From the NCBI GenBank assembly GCA_027382625.1, contig JAJKFJ010021451.1:1-64000 (forward strand): 64,000 bases of DNA, written 5' to 3'. Within the stretch, counting starts at the first letter, position 1. Every line of letters starts with the position of its first letter. The position numbers and the translations under genes were made by a program. Shown here in pieces: positions 1 to 10,658 of this stretch. Origin of the DNA: Tetmemena sp. SeJ-2015. Taxonomy: Eukaryota; Ciliophora; Spirotrichea; Sporadotrichida; Oxytrichidae. The notes under the pieces were generated by a model that did no database searches, was not told the origin of the DNA, and worked only from the letters and a program-made list of their open reading frames with translations.

Positions 1-1
1 G

Positions 2-1168
2 GCACATAAGGGAAAACCACTAGACAAACCAAGATCATATGAAGCATTAAAAGGGGACGGTCGCTATCCTTGCTCAACTTGTGAGCAGACATCTCTCACT
101 CTGCTTTCCTCAAGAACACATGGAGAAGAAGCACATGGACTGAGTTCGTAATTGAAGATAAAGAAACTTAAAGATGGTCCAGCTAAGAGGCAAGCACGAT
201 ACCTTGACAAGGTTCAATTAAAGAGGAAGCAAGAGGGAAAGAAGAGGAAGATTGAGTTCATGAATCAGAAGCCTTAGTGTATGGTGTCAGTAAAGTTTCA
301 GCTAGCTCAAAGCAAGACTCCATGCTTGAGAGTTGTAACTTTGGAGGAGTGTGTTCAAAATTACCTCCACATTGCTGATGCGAAGCGAAGAGACACCATC
401 ATACAAGAAGAGTATGCTTACAAGATCTTCCATTACGAATACCTTGTAAAGAAGGAAGAGAGAGGTCTTGATTCGCGAAACGAACTGACAGTGCTGAGAG
501 AAGCGAGGGACAAAATTGAAGTACGTTCTTCATCTTGCTGGTGTTCTTATCGATCATGATTACATCGCCATTCGCCTTCCTAAATGGGAGATCACACTAA
601 GAGAATTTCTCAGCACGAGGCGCAACAAGTACTAGCTTACTGCTATTCTCACTGACCTCAGTGAGGATGTATGGAGTTGCATGAGTTGGGATTCGTGCAC
701 AGATCTCAAGCCAGAGAACATCATGATAAACTTTGAACCAGTCAGAGCAACTGTCATAGACTTCAACAGAGTTGTAAGAAGAGAAAACATTGAGGAAGCA
801 TCGGTGCAAGAACTGCAGGCTATTCCCATAGAGACAGACTTGGCTCAACGGTTCAGTGCAGTGGGACATTTGGTCTATAGTTGCAATCATACTTGAATGC
901 GATATGAAACCAGAGAGAATACTACTAGTGTGAAAGTGAAGATGATGCAATATAATTCGCAACAAGACATTGTAAGATAGACAAGGTATCAGAACCTTTG
1001 AAAAAGTTAGTAAACAAAGTAATAATCAAGCAACCTATGAAACCTAACACTCAGTTATCTGAAATAGAGGAAGCCTTAAAGGTATTAAAATTCAGAGAAT
1101 ATGAGACAGACGTCAAGGTCACCTTCCTAGAAGACTTTAATTGCCTGTTTAGGGTTAAAATTTAGCAT
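2..1168 (+). pseudogene. TBE 57-kDa-type zinc finger/protein kinase ORF, C-terminal part, frameshifted
   Basis: Read with TAA/TAG as Gln, the frame from base 2 carries a C2H2-like finger (Cys-Ser-Thr-Cys near 74-85, two His near 120-140) and a basic region, then meets TGA at 557-559. In another frame, kinase-like sequence resumes with DLKPENIM near 707 and VIDFN near 756. These match kinase subdomain VI (the Asp, Lys and Asn of HxDLKxxN are kept, the His-Arg is lost) and a DFG variant, DFN. A further shift is needed near 890, and coding-like sequence then runs to the terminal repeat. This composition matches the 57-kDa ORF of TBE elements. At least three frame breaks mean this copy is decayed or the assembly holds indels. 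Confidence 0.8.
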
Positions 1169-1230
1169 GATTATAATAATTAATAAGAAATTATTATACA
1201 CAACTTATTTTCACTTTCTTATCATATTAT

Positions 1231-1247
1231 GGGGTTTTGGGGTTTTG
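1231..1247 (+). repeat. Telomere-like terminus of the TBE element
   Basis: Two full G4T4 units plus one G, identical to the oxytrichid telomere repeat. It is internal, followed by ACT and ordinary AT-rich sequence, so it is a transposon tip and not a chromosome end. Confidence 0.93.
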
Positions 1248-1386
1248 ACTGGTCTGCATCCTTACCCAGATTAAAAATTCATTATTTTTTCCTTTCTAAA
1301 ATCTATCATAAATATTATACCAGTGTAAAATAAAACAAGACAGATCAATTTAGAAGAAGAACTGAATAGATAAAGTGGTAAAGATT

Positions 1387-2573
1387 TCATTCATAACTAA
1401 CTTTGTAGACTTCTAATTCCACTATCTTGAATTTCTTCGCCCCTCCTAAATGAGCGAAAGCTAATTCATTGTCATTTTCATGCTCTGGAAAAATAATATA
1501 AATAAGAATTCTCTTGTAAGTCATTTAAAGCAGGCAACTGGGGTCAGCGTACACATCTTGGTTTCTTTTTATTCCTAAATTATAATAATAAATAAACAAA
1601 ACTTTAAAAATGTAAATAAGGAAAGACTTTTATTATAAAGATAGCATAAAAATAATTACTACTTTAGTTGAAGAAAAACAATTTAATTTTGGTCATTATA
1701 ATATGCAGAGATCACCATATCCAAAGCTTAGCAGTCGATCTGGGTGGTTACCAACTGCATAGTGTCTATTTTGAAACTGCTCATGGAATGTTCTCTTAGT
1801 CAGGGAAAATACAAAAGCCTCTTCGTCTTCATAATCATATCCCATTCTATCAAAGTAAATTAAAATTAATTTTGAATCTATCTGAGGGGTAACCAATGGA
1901 AGTGTAGCCCCCGAATACTTCTCCATGCTCAGAAAGCACAAAAGCAACAAAAGAACCTTTATCGTTCACATACTCATGGAACACTTTTGACCCAAATCCT
2001 TTTGCAGAGGCTTAAAAGATTAGGTCGAACTTCAACAATCTGAAATCTCTCACCCTTTATTAAAGAAGAGAGTCTTTAGATTTAGATAACTCAGCATCTA
2101 CTATTCTTAAAAAATAAAATTGCAATTAGTGATCTAAATCATTTAATTTAGCTATAGTTATTTCTATAAAATAATACCAAAGCCTGATATGATATTTATA
2201 TAAGTCGAATCTAAATAAAAATGGCAGTAGTTCTTACAAAAATAGCTCTTCTTTATTACTTATTTTTTTAAAGAGATATTTATCTAATAATATAGTCCAT
2301 TAAATAAATATGCTTGATTTGAAAAGAGCAACGTTTTGTATAGGTATCATAAATAAATATTTTATAATTTAAAAATAACCTGACTATAAAGTATTGATTA
2401 TACTAAAACTTAGCAGCCATATTGAGATAAGTATCTTTATTCTTAGCAGCATAGAACTTATTAAGTTTGATTTCCTCTCTTTGACTTATGTAGTGATGAT
2501 CATTCTTATATTCTTCCTCTTATTCTAGGATTTTATTTTCGTCTTTAATTTCTTCACTATCCTTACTTACGAA
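1387..2573 (-). CDS. TLDc-domain protein (IES-interrupted)
   Basis: Reading the minus strand and joining segments at pointer repeats gives a TLDc domain: an early basic helix with LLKFDLIFQASAKGFG, then KVFHEY, FGGYTSIGYPSDRMGY, EEAFVFSLTK, a middle part ending GYGD, and the diagnostic C-terminal strand GGAKKFKIVELEVYKV before TGA at 1389-1387. TLDc proteins act in oxidative-stress protection or V-ATPase regulation; which applies here cannot be told. Three IESs interrupt it (see separate entries). The 5' part (2380-2570) encodes a Glu/Lys-rich stretch joined in frame through an ATAGT pointer. The true start is not found: the frame closes upstream at a TGA, so a further MDS is expected. A short open stretch at about 2760-2925 on the same strand may be one, unproven. 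Confidence 0.75.
1555..1713 (-). other. IES in TLDc gene, pointer GAT
   Basis: Copies of GAT (minus strand) at 1713-1711 and 1557-1555 flank an AT-rich insert of 156 bp. Deleting it gives Gly-Tyr-Gly-Asp-Val-Tyr-Ala-Asp, continuing into the C-terminal TLDc strand in frame. With only 3 bp of repeat, the exact edges are uncertain. Confidence 0.55.
1846..1882 (-). other. IES in TLDc gene, pointer TCTATC/GATAGA
   Basis: TCTATC at 1846-1851 and 1877-1882 flank a 31-bp unit that is nearly all A/T. Precise removal converts a frame that hits TGA into the continuous TLDc sequence YPSDRMGYDYEDEEAF. Confidence 0.82.
2100..2387 (-). other. IES in TLDc gene, pointer ACTAT/ATAGT
   Basis: ACTAT at 2100-2104 and 2383-2387. 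The 283-bp unit between them is AT-rich and not convincingly coding; removing it joins NQYFIVDAELSKSKD in frame. Confidence 0.7.
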
Positions 2574-4158
2574 GTTTCAGTTTTAATTTCTATTTAGTGA
2601 ATAAAAATACATCAGAATAGTGGTGTTTCTCATGGATTTAGGAAAAAATTGCAATTAAATTTTGCGAGGAGCTTTAAAATCTCTCTTGATAATAAAATAT
2701 TATATTATACTTGAGTCAATATTTTTAGTTGGAAATTTATATTTTATTAGCGATTGTTTAAAATACTTAATGGAGAGTAAAAACTTCGATTCAGTAGAAA
2801 TGGTAGATCTCTGATCTGCAGCTTATTCGTTATTTTATCTTAGTCCATTATGAGTTTCTTCTAAATAATATCCTTAGCACTGCCCACCAGTAGATATGAT
2901 GCGTCCAAATTTCATAACTACATATTTCTATCTTGAAACAGGTTGTGTTTACCTATAACTCTGTCCTGAATACTCCCACCTTAAAGTTGCAAGTATATAA
3001 AGTTGATAGAATTCCAATCTTAATCGAACGACCTTATAATATTTAAATTGGACACACTTTAACTGTAGATGATTTATTCTATTTCATTTTATAAATTAAT
3101 TAATTCTATTTCCATAATATTCTTAGCTATATTTTAATGTTTTTATTTAAAATTTATTGTAAGATTTATCCAAGATTAAAAATCTTCTTAAAGAAAGAAT
3201 ATATTTTAAGTCATTTTTAAAAAATGGATTTAAAGCAAAATTATTTTGATTATTATAGAATACTGCCAAATAAACTTATAGATTATTTATTTCCTTAAAT
3301 ATAAATCTAATTAAAAGTTTCTAGCTTCTTTTGGCTATCAAATAGATTATTAACAATCAGGGCATAATCTTTCTTTTTCTTTGATGGTATCTACTTCGTT
3401 TTGATCTCTAAAAGTAAACTCAGATAAAAGTGAGAAGAAGATTTTCTTACTATTTGGGATTGATATGAATTAAACACGTAGCGCAAAGACTTTTATTTTC
3501 TAGATTATTTATTGAAATAATCTCCATTTGTCAGGTAAGCTTCTAGCTAACTTGTAATTGTTTGTTTAATAAGTGATATATATATATTGATAATTTAACC
3601 TATAATTTTAATTAACTGAGCATCTTTATACCTTTTAAGGGATTTTAATTTAAAGAATGCTAAGTTATGAATAGATTGTCACAATTAACAATAATTAATA
3701 TTATCAAATAATTTATTTTATGAAGATGAAAATAATAATCTTTTTTTTTTAATTTATAATTGTATTTAATTTATTTCCTAAAAAGTGAATTATTATTTAT
3801 CGTGGCAAAGTAATGTAGATAGCTTACAAAATAATTAACAATTAAATCCATAATGGCAATTAAACTTCAATTAAATATCAAAATCGTTTAAGGGGACAAA
3901 TTTTTTATTTTCTTGATATACACCTATCACTTTCTTTTAAATAGCAATAGAGAATTATATCTACAAATATTTTAAATAAAATGTATCTTTATACTTGTTT
4001 GCATTTATTAGGCCTAAATTTCAAAAATCCTTACTTCAAAAGAATGAAGATAGTGCTTGTTGTCTATCATTTTAAAATTATTTTTTTTAAGTAAAAGGAG
4101 TCAAGATAGATCATAAAATTTAAAGCACTCAAATTTATAGTTTAGCGAATATTATTTT
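2574..4158. other. AT-rich intergenic or IES-rich stretch
   Basis: Mostly low-complexity A/T sequence with frequent stops in all frames. The only open piece of note is on the minus strand at about 2760-2925 (Gln/Thr/Ser-rich, 50-60 codons), a possible upstream MDS of the TLDc gene. No repeats, RNA genes or regulatory motifs recognised. Confidence 0.5.
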
Positions 4159-7100
4159 ATGCCTACAAATTAATTTAATTGGAGTTTAATGAGGCGTAAA
4201 AATAGAGTATTTTCGGTAAAGGAAGTGCAAGATAACATTTTCAATGAGAACTAGAGAATGCTAAATAGACTGCTCGACATCAAACCAGTCATGAAAATAA
4301 AACAGCCCAAATCTTTCAACCACCTCGAAGACAACCCCAAGAAAAGAGCACTGCTTGAAAGTAAGAAAAACAAAAAATGAACACTATAAAACTACCACAG
4401 TTAACCTCCTTATTTCCTTTCCTTTTTATCTATAACTTTTTACAATTTTCTGTGAGGTCGTATTATGAGTGCTTAATTTTGTGATACAATAATCATAGTG
4501 TTTAGTGAAGTACACGGAGATAGAAAGAGAGAACAGAATTTTACTTGAGAAGATGCAGTTCATACTCGCAAAGAAGCAAGAGAACTATCTCCACCCTACT
4601 TAGTCAGTCATTTAAAAGCAACAAGGTGAGATGAGTGCTGTTAAATCCCTTGCTCTCCTCCCTAAACCTAAACCCACTCCAAGCTATAACTTACTTCAAA
4701 ACTAGTTAACAAACTTACTTAATCATACTTTTTCTAGTCTCAAAATGGAAGCGAGGACTTCAACTTTATGAGTTAAATGTCCACGTCAAACCCTCAAAAG
4801 CTACTGCCAAATGAAATTAAGCGTAAAAAAGAGAAGGAGAGAATCACACAAGAGAATATCAAAATGCTCACCAGACTTCAAAACAAGAAGAGTGTCTTCA
4901 ATGTACAAGTGTGGCATGAGAAGGAGTAAGAGCGTCAGAAATTACTCAAAATTATTCAGCATCTCCCTTCCTAAAAACTCATGGAAACTACTAATGTAAA
5001 ATTATTGTATTTCTAATGAGGAGAATGAGTTTGAAGAAGAAGGAGATGAGGAGGATACAAACTAGAATCTGACAACTTAGCATTAAACTCACTTTGACAA
5101 CGGATCTGCAACTAGACTTGAGAGGGATGCAACAAATTTATAGTATAATATTTTAGCTATACTCCTTATGAACAAGTAGATGATGCTGCAAAGGCTTTTC
5201 ACCGTCCTATAAAGCATAACAGCTCTATAACTATATTTTAAAGTTAAATTCCTATACTTTAACTAGCATTGTATCGCTTGCAAAGAGTTTGAAGAGCCAC
5301 CAGAGTTAGAGTAACAATAAGAGTTTCAGTTACAATAGAGATATGAGCAAGAGCATGATGACTGACTACTACAATAACAATGACTCTAAAAATAAACTCT
5401 CCACAGCTATAGGCAGCAAAGACAACAATAAATCTCTATCTTTCTACACTCGAAAGCCTAACTAGTTAGAAGTGGATCGATTAGTGGTCTATAAGAAAGG
5501 AAAGATCACATTCTAAATTTAAGATTAAGTTTAAAGATGATATAGGATGAGTACTATATAGTTGAGATATCTTATAATTCGAGAGGCATGTTCATTTGTC
5601 TCTTCTCAATGGAAGAAGAATCTAAAAACAAGGTGCTCGAGATTGAAAATTTTGAAAAGGTCTCGTAAATAGTTGCTGCTTCTAAATGATCATCATCTTT
5701 ATTGTTGTATGCTTTTAAGAACGACTTTGAGTTGATGAGCGAGCACATTAAGGTAGTGAGAGATGAAATAAAGATAAGAAAACCCAAGTCTCTCTCCAAG
5801 AAATAAAGTGTTTCCTAGTATGAGAACGGAGACTTGATTATCTTTTTATGATTAGTATAGAGCAACAGTCGAAGCATCACTCACTTATTCTTTCTCTGTA
5901 TTTAATTTTTAATCAGGACTTCGATTCTACTAGAGTTGACGACCACCAAGGCCTAAATCATAAAATAAACCAGCAAATCGCTTCGAATAGTAAGATTAGC
6001 AACATCACCCAAAAGAACTACTCCAAGTCCTACTAAAAGCTAAATGTGTCCTCACTAAGTCGCCTTAATAAAACTCACTTAAACGCTCAGAGTAGAAACC
6101 AGCAAGGTAAAAATCAAAGTCAAGCCGCAGGGGAAGGCTTTGATTATAGAACAGAAATTAAAAGTTCAAATATTAAAGGTAACAGCAATTAACATTATGG
6201 GATCAAGAATTTAAACAATAATTCAGAGGAGATGCTTGACTATGTATAGTCCAACCCCAGAAGTAGAAAGAACCACTATAATTCAATCAATGAAGGCATG
6301 AATGAGAGACATGCACAAAATAATCACAGCTTTGAAGTTTATCCAAGCAACTTGAATAACTTGTCTCAGATTTATTGATGATTATATATTTCCATAATCG
6401 AAGCTGCAAACTAAGATGACAGTGAGAACAAAGTTAAAAACTCGTTCTTCATCCATAAGAAGTCATCTATTCGAGTACCTCCACTCAGTCTATAACACCT
6501 CAGAAACTCACAGATAAAGCTAAACTAGAGCTAGCAGATTATGAATCCTTAGAAATCTAAACTCTAAACCAAGGCTGCACTTAATGTGAGAAAAAATTCC
6601 CAGGAGGAGTAAGAAGAGGAACATCCATATCAGATGTAGGGTGGTCAGCTAAGCTAATTTTCAAAACTAACTCATAAAGCTAGAATAAATTCCAACTAGC
6701 TGAATACAAATATTATTTCAATTTATATAATTGTTTAGAATTCTTAGAACTCTTTGAAGAATTCTTAGAGCAACTTGAACAACACTCAGCAGTAGCAAAC
6801 GAATTAGAGTTTCATGAATGAAACCTTCTCTAACTTTCATCACTCCTCAAAGTAGACTAATTATTGATTAACTTGATTAAATTCTAAGTCTATAATAAAT
6901 TTATTATGCTTTAATATGATGCCTAGTCTACAAAGTAGAACTTTTTCACAGCTAAGTCTAAGAGTGTGGTTTAAGTGCAGCCGACGGGTAAAAGCCACAA
7001 GAACTAAGATCTAGCCTAAATAATGCAAGAGATCAAGGAGGAGAATGAAAGAAAGAGACTAGAAAACTTGACGCCTTTGGTGCAGGATCAGAGATCAAGT

Positions 7101-8373
7101 CCTTTCAGAAGGAGCTTTAACAAAAAGACGAGGAATGGAGAGTAGAACAGCATGAACGTGATTAGTGTGAAGTCTTAGGAGTTGGTCACTCTAGGAATGG
7201 AAAATCAAAAGGTGCAAGGCAATTCATAGGACAATAGAGAATAGAAATTTAAAGGTAATAATGCAGACAGTTAGAATGAAAAAATCGTCCATAATTTTAA
7301 ATGAAAAGGCTAATCTAATGATTGAGGAGCAGAGTGAGTTGCAAGGCTTAGGGTCAGAGCAAATTTAAGGAAGAAGTATGAGGAATGTTATGAGTGCGAG
7401 CAATGGAGATGAAGACTATTCATACGACGATGACTTCATCCCAGAGAGTGAGATCAATAGAACTAATACAGCCCAAACAGCTTATATATTTTGTTGATTT
7501 TTACAATAATTTGCTACTGAAAACTAATCTGTAGAGCAGAATATCATTAAAGCTCAGAGCACCGTATAGATGAATATGTCTAACGATGGTTCAAGAATAA
7601 CAAGTCTTCAATAGAGATAGTCTTCATCCATACCTGCTCAAGTACCTTTCCAAACTTCCTCATCTTATAAAATGCAGACCAGTTAGTAAAACTAAAGTTC
7701 CTTGAAGCTTATAAGCATTAGAATGCATTGATAATCTAAGTACTTTTATAATGGATCAGAGGCATACTCTGAGATAAAATCAGAAATCCAAATTTAAGAT
7801 CAGAGTCCATCTGCTTCACTTAACTTTAACAATGCACTTGGCAAGAAAAATGGAGATGTAAGTTCTCACAAAGAAAGCAGATTCCATCTCAATAATAATA
7901 AGAATCTGAACCTTATCTAGCAAAGAAAGATGACAAATCAGGAGATAGCAGACCATGAAAATCTTAACGAAGTTGTCAATTTAGGAAGGACTTAAAACGA
8001 TTGGAAGAAGGGAATACCTCCCAAGACTAGCATCCAATAAGCTTAGCAGTAAAGAGGAACTCTTTAGACAAATGAAAAACGAATGATGAGTGTAAAGGGA
8101 GCAGGTGGGGTTAGCGAATACCTCAAAGAGGAGATACTCTTATAAGACCAACTTGAGGATAACACCTCCGACGCATTTATCAAGATCTCAGACCATGAAA
8201 TTAAGGAAGAGCAGATTCAGAATCATTCAAAGCTAAACATGATTTATTCTTAATGAAATTATGAAATAGTTTATATTGAAATGATTTCTATATTGGATGA
8301 AGACTCTAAATCAGAGAACTAAGAAGAGGAGATCTATGACGAGATAGAGTACGAAGATGACTTTCAGTTGTGA
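4159..8373 (+). CDS. Large cilia-related protein with hemingway/CFAP97-like N-terminus
   Basis: The first ~70 codons read like the CFAP97/hemingway motif: VQDNIFNENQRMLNRLLDIKP, then ERENRILLEKMQFI, and later ERITQENIKMLTRLQNKKS. Family members are linked to motile cilia and flagella. A 145-bp intron (4361-4505, GTAAG to TTTAG) and at least six short IESs interrupt the 5' half; each join restores frame. A compact middle segment (DEYYIVEISYNSRGMFICLF, then an acidic helix) follows. From about 5900 to the TGA at 8371-8373 the protein is long, Asn/Ser/Gln-rich and acidic, with several unresolved frame switches. In-frame ATGs at 4159 and 4189 are both possible starts. The join of the 5' domain to the long tail as one gene is inferred from frame continuity through the IESs; two genes remain possible. 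Confidence 0.6.
4696..4745 (+). other. IES, pointer TCAAAA
   Basis: TCAAAA at 4696-4701 and 4740-4745 (44-bp unit). Removal joins SYNLLQNGSEDFNFMSQ in frame; without it the frame meets TGA soon after. Confidence 0.8.
4991..5018 (+). other. IES, pointer CTAATG
   Basis: CTAATG at 4991-4996 and 5013-5018 (22-bp unit). Removal skips a TGA and joins METTNEENEFEEEGDEED. Confidence 0.8.
5144..5161 (+). other. Very short IES, pointer TATA
   Basis: TATA at 5144-5147 and 5158-5161 (14-bp unit). Removal is needed to enter the frame TPYEQVDDAAKAFHRP. The repeat is simple sequence, so the edges could differ by a few bases. Confidence 0.55.
5228..5265 (+). other. IES, pointer TAACTA
   Basis: TAACTA at 5228-5233 and 5260-5265 (32-bp unit). 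Removal joins KHNSSITSIVSLAKSLKSHQ in frame. Confidence 0.75.
5501..5538 (+). other. IES, pointer AAAGAT
   Basis: AAAGAT at 5501-5506 and 5533-5538 (32-bp unit). Removal joins VVYKKGKMIQDEYYIVEI in frame; the unspliced frame ends at a TGA overlapping the second repeat. Confidence 0.8.
5677..5714 (+). other. IES, pointer TGCTT
   Basis: TGCTT at 5677-5681 and 5710-5714 (33-bp unit containing an in-frame TGA). Removal joins VSQIVAAFKNDFELMSEH. Confidence 0.8.
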
Positions 8374-8647
8374 ACATAAAAAAGTTATTAACAAAATTAA
8401 AAGTTCTATATGCAACTCTTAGATAAATTGCAATTCAGAAACAGACTTGTCTTTTAAATTAGTTTAACTTTAATCATTTGATAAAATTAAATATTATAAG
8501 GTTTAAGTTTCAGTACAGAAGAGTTAATCTTCCGCATCGTAACTTATTCAATCCATGCTATTGTTCTTAAAAATACAAAAATATAGACAACTAGCTCTGA
8601 TAGCTCGAGTTAATGGATTAGAATGCTGTTATTACTATTTGTGATCC

Positions 8648-9213
8648 TCAGAGATGAAAACTCTCTCCACAGCCACATGTTCCCTTAACGTTGGGGTTAT
8701 TGAAAACGAATTCGCTTTTTATCTCATCGTCCACAAAGTCCATTTCAGTGCCGACTATGAACATCAGTGCTTTCTTGTCCACAACTACTTTCACTCCTTT
8801 CTCTTCAACCACTTCGTCTAAGGGGTTGATTTTCTGGGAACTCTTAATGTAGTCCATCACGTAGGAGTAACCATTGCAGCCCCTCCTGCGCACATCTATC
8901 TTCACTCCCAGGATCTGCTCACCTGACTCCTCTCCCTCTTACTTTGATTGCTAGCTCTCCATCAGTTCCTTTATTCTCTCAGCAGCTGAGTCTGTCTATA
9001 ATTTATTTTCAGCATATATGAGCTTATAAAGGCGAAGTAAGGAAAATATTAGTGCCAATGTAAAGTCAATGATAACATAATAGCGAAAATGGTAAAGCAC
9101 AATTTGAGATCCTTCTTTCTGATTGAGTTCTCTATGAACTTAAAACTTACAATTATGAGTGCTTGTTTCTTCGGCCTAGATAGTTTTGCTGCCTTGGTTG
9201 AGTCTCGCTTCAT
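8648..9213 (-). CDS. ISCA1: ISCA1-type iron-sulfur cluster assembly protein
   Basis: A-type carrier that helps mature 4Fe-4S proteins in mitochondria. The reading has TDSAAERIKELM, then RRRGCNGYSYVMDY, GTEMDFVDDE, EFVFNNPN and the C-terminal GTCGCGESF. The three cysteines that bind the cluster (one in GCNG, two in CGC) are present and in the usual spacing. The start at 9213 gives a basic, Ser/Thr-bearing leader suited to mitochondrial import. A 155-bp intron (8996-9150, GTAAGT to TATAG) separates leader and domain; splicing gives QALII-TDSAAERI in frame. Length of about 137 aa fits the family. It is divergently arranged with the dynein intermediate chain gene. An IES instead of, or inside, the intron cannot be excluded. 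Confidence 0.88.
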
Positions 9214-9513
9214 CTACTCCGCCACTTATTCAGTTCCCAATAATTTTAAAATATCATTCATAATTTATCCAATGCCTGAGAAACTGGATCTTCTGCTAAA
9301 TGCTGCACTGAAGAGAATCTAGCGATGCTTCTGCGAATAAGTAGCTAAGAATATGATTAACCCAAAAACTTTCTCATTTTATTCTCTCTTCAAAATTGAT
9401 AAATTATTATTCTCTCAAAATACCCTCATGAATAACTCCTCCACTTACCATTATAATAATTTAGAGAGTGATTTAAATAAATAATTGCACAAAGTGAGGA
9501 GTGGATTTTAAAT
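9214..9513. promoter_or_regulatory. Intergenic region between divergent ISCA1 and dynein IC genes
   Basis: About 300 bp of AT-rich sequence between two start codons facing away from each other. It must hold both 5' ends and, after development, possibly chromosome ends. No specific element is recognised. Confidence 0.4.
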
Positions 9514-10556
9514 ATGAACCAAGAGATATTGGACAAGAGGCAGAAGCTGGAGCAGTAAGTGAGCCACTTTCAAATAGAATGAAGATTGAAGTCACTATGC
9601 TTTGATTAGGATGAGGAAGGAGAAGGCGGAGAGAGATCGCCTCAAGGCTATAAGAGATTAAGAATTAGCACAGAACGCATAGAAGAAGCCCCAAGCGCAG
9701 GCCAGGAATGAGTTCGTGCAGAAAATTTTAAGTGGTTCGGCGCCACTCAATAACAATCAGATCGAGGAGATGATCCATGGAAATCCTCAGTCTATGGAGG
9801 AGCAGCAATAACAATTGACTAATGAAGTTGAACTCAAGCTTTCTACCTTTGTTATTGAGATTGAAGTGCACCCTAAGGTAAGTTTAAGTCAAAAATTCGA
9901 GAATGAGGAGAAGGCTTTTAAAACACTTGTGTGAATATTTCATCTGAGTCATAATAAATCTTTTGATAGCCGAAAGCAGAGACATACGACAGAAACATTC
10001 AATGCGACTTGGAGGAGCCCAGTTAAAGCTCCAACAATAAGCAGAAGCAAGCAGTCGCGGATGTTTATAATGATGACCTCTATGATCAGCGAGCTCTCGC
10101 AGAGCAGGCAACCGTGGGGACTGTAGTTCAAGTTGGACTCATTCACAATTAGTCAACAAGTGGAGTTGCTCCTTCAATAGATTCTTAGACCACTTTCCAC
10201 AGAGGAGTGAGTGAGAGAGAGGGAGATTATCTGCGACAGGGCACTAGCAGTGCTTCGGACAACAAGCAAGCTGCAGCCTCTAGTGGAGAAGACCCTTAGT
10301 TGCTTAGCAAGGAGGAGGCCAAGCAGGTCATGAAGTCCAAGGAGTTCGAGAGTTTCATCACCAAGACTAGTAAGATCGTGGAGAGAGCCCTCAACACCAA
10401 TATTGACATCTTGGGTTCGTTCTTTGACGACAACCAAGACGAGAGCAGCAAGAATATTGGAGCAAGCAAGGGTGATAAGGTTCAGTTCCAATTCACCTTC
10501 CAAGATGGAGAACCCATGAAGAGAGCCATCACCTCACTTGAATGGTCTCCAAAGGT
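9514..10556 (+). CDS. Dynein intermediate chain, N-terminal MDSs (scrambled gene, part 1)
   Basis: Starts MNQEILDKRQKLEQMRKEK, a charged N-terminal helix typical of dynein intermediate chains that binds dynactin or other partners. A Gln/Ser-rich linker follows, then SKEEAKQVMKSKEFESFITK and IVERALNTNIDIL, the conserved element before the WD40 domain of cytoplasmic-type dynein IC. Two introns are visible: 9555-9609 (GTAAGT to ATTAG) and 9878-9969 (GTAAGT to GATAG). The plus-strand part ends at TSLEWSPK with pointer AGGT at 10553-10556, just where the WD40 propeller should begin. The rest of the gene lies on the minus strand downstream. Product: a subunit that links dynein heavy chains to cargo adaptors. 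Confidence 0.88.
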
Positions 10557-10658
10557 AAGAATCTTCCTTTCCAAATTAAAATGAGAAGAAAATGTGTGAG
10601 CGTAGTAAGTCAATCTGCGAAAAACGGGTGAGAATAAACAAGGAATAAAAATAGTGAA

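Larger units (their letters stand above)
1..1247 (+). mobile_element. TBE transposon, right-hand end (truncated by window start)
   Basis: The element ends at base 1247 with GGGGTTTTGGGGTTTTG, the 17-base telomere-like tip (C1A4C4A4C4 read from outside) that defines Oxytricha TBE elements. The next three bases, ACT, fit the ANT target duplicated by TBEs; the other copy would lie left of the window. Inside is the C-terminal part of a zinc-finger/kinase ORF, as expected for the ORF nearest one TBE end. The terminal inverted repeat, about 78 bp in known TBEs, would cover roughly 1170-1247. The transposase ORF lies off the window. Such elements are removed from the somatic genome, so this marks the locus as germline DNA. 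Confidence 0.9.

Noticed and set aside
4811..4999. 62-codon basic frame beginning MKLSVKKRRRESHKR
   Set aside because: Shadow of the CFAP97-like gene in another frame; the correct frame gives ERITQENIKMLTRLQ.
8996..9150. ISCA1 interruption as an IES
   Set aside because: It has GTAAGT and TATAG ends and splices in frame with no direct repeat at the edges, so an intron is the simpler reading.
9089..9322. 77-codon plus-strand frame rich in hydrophobic residues
   Set aside because: Antisense to the ISCA1 leader and intron; openness reflects few TGA/TAA in that frame.
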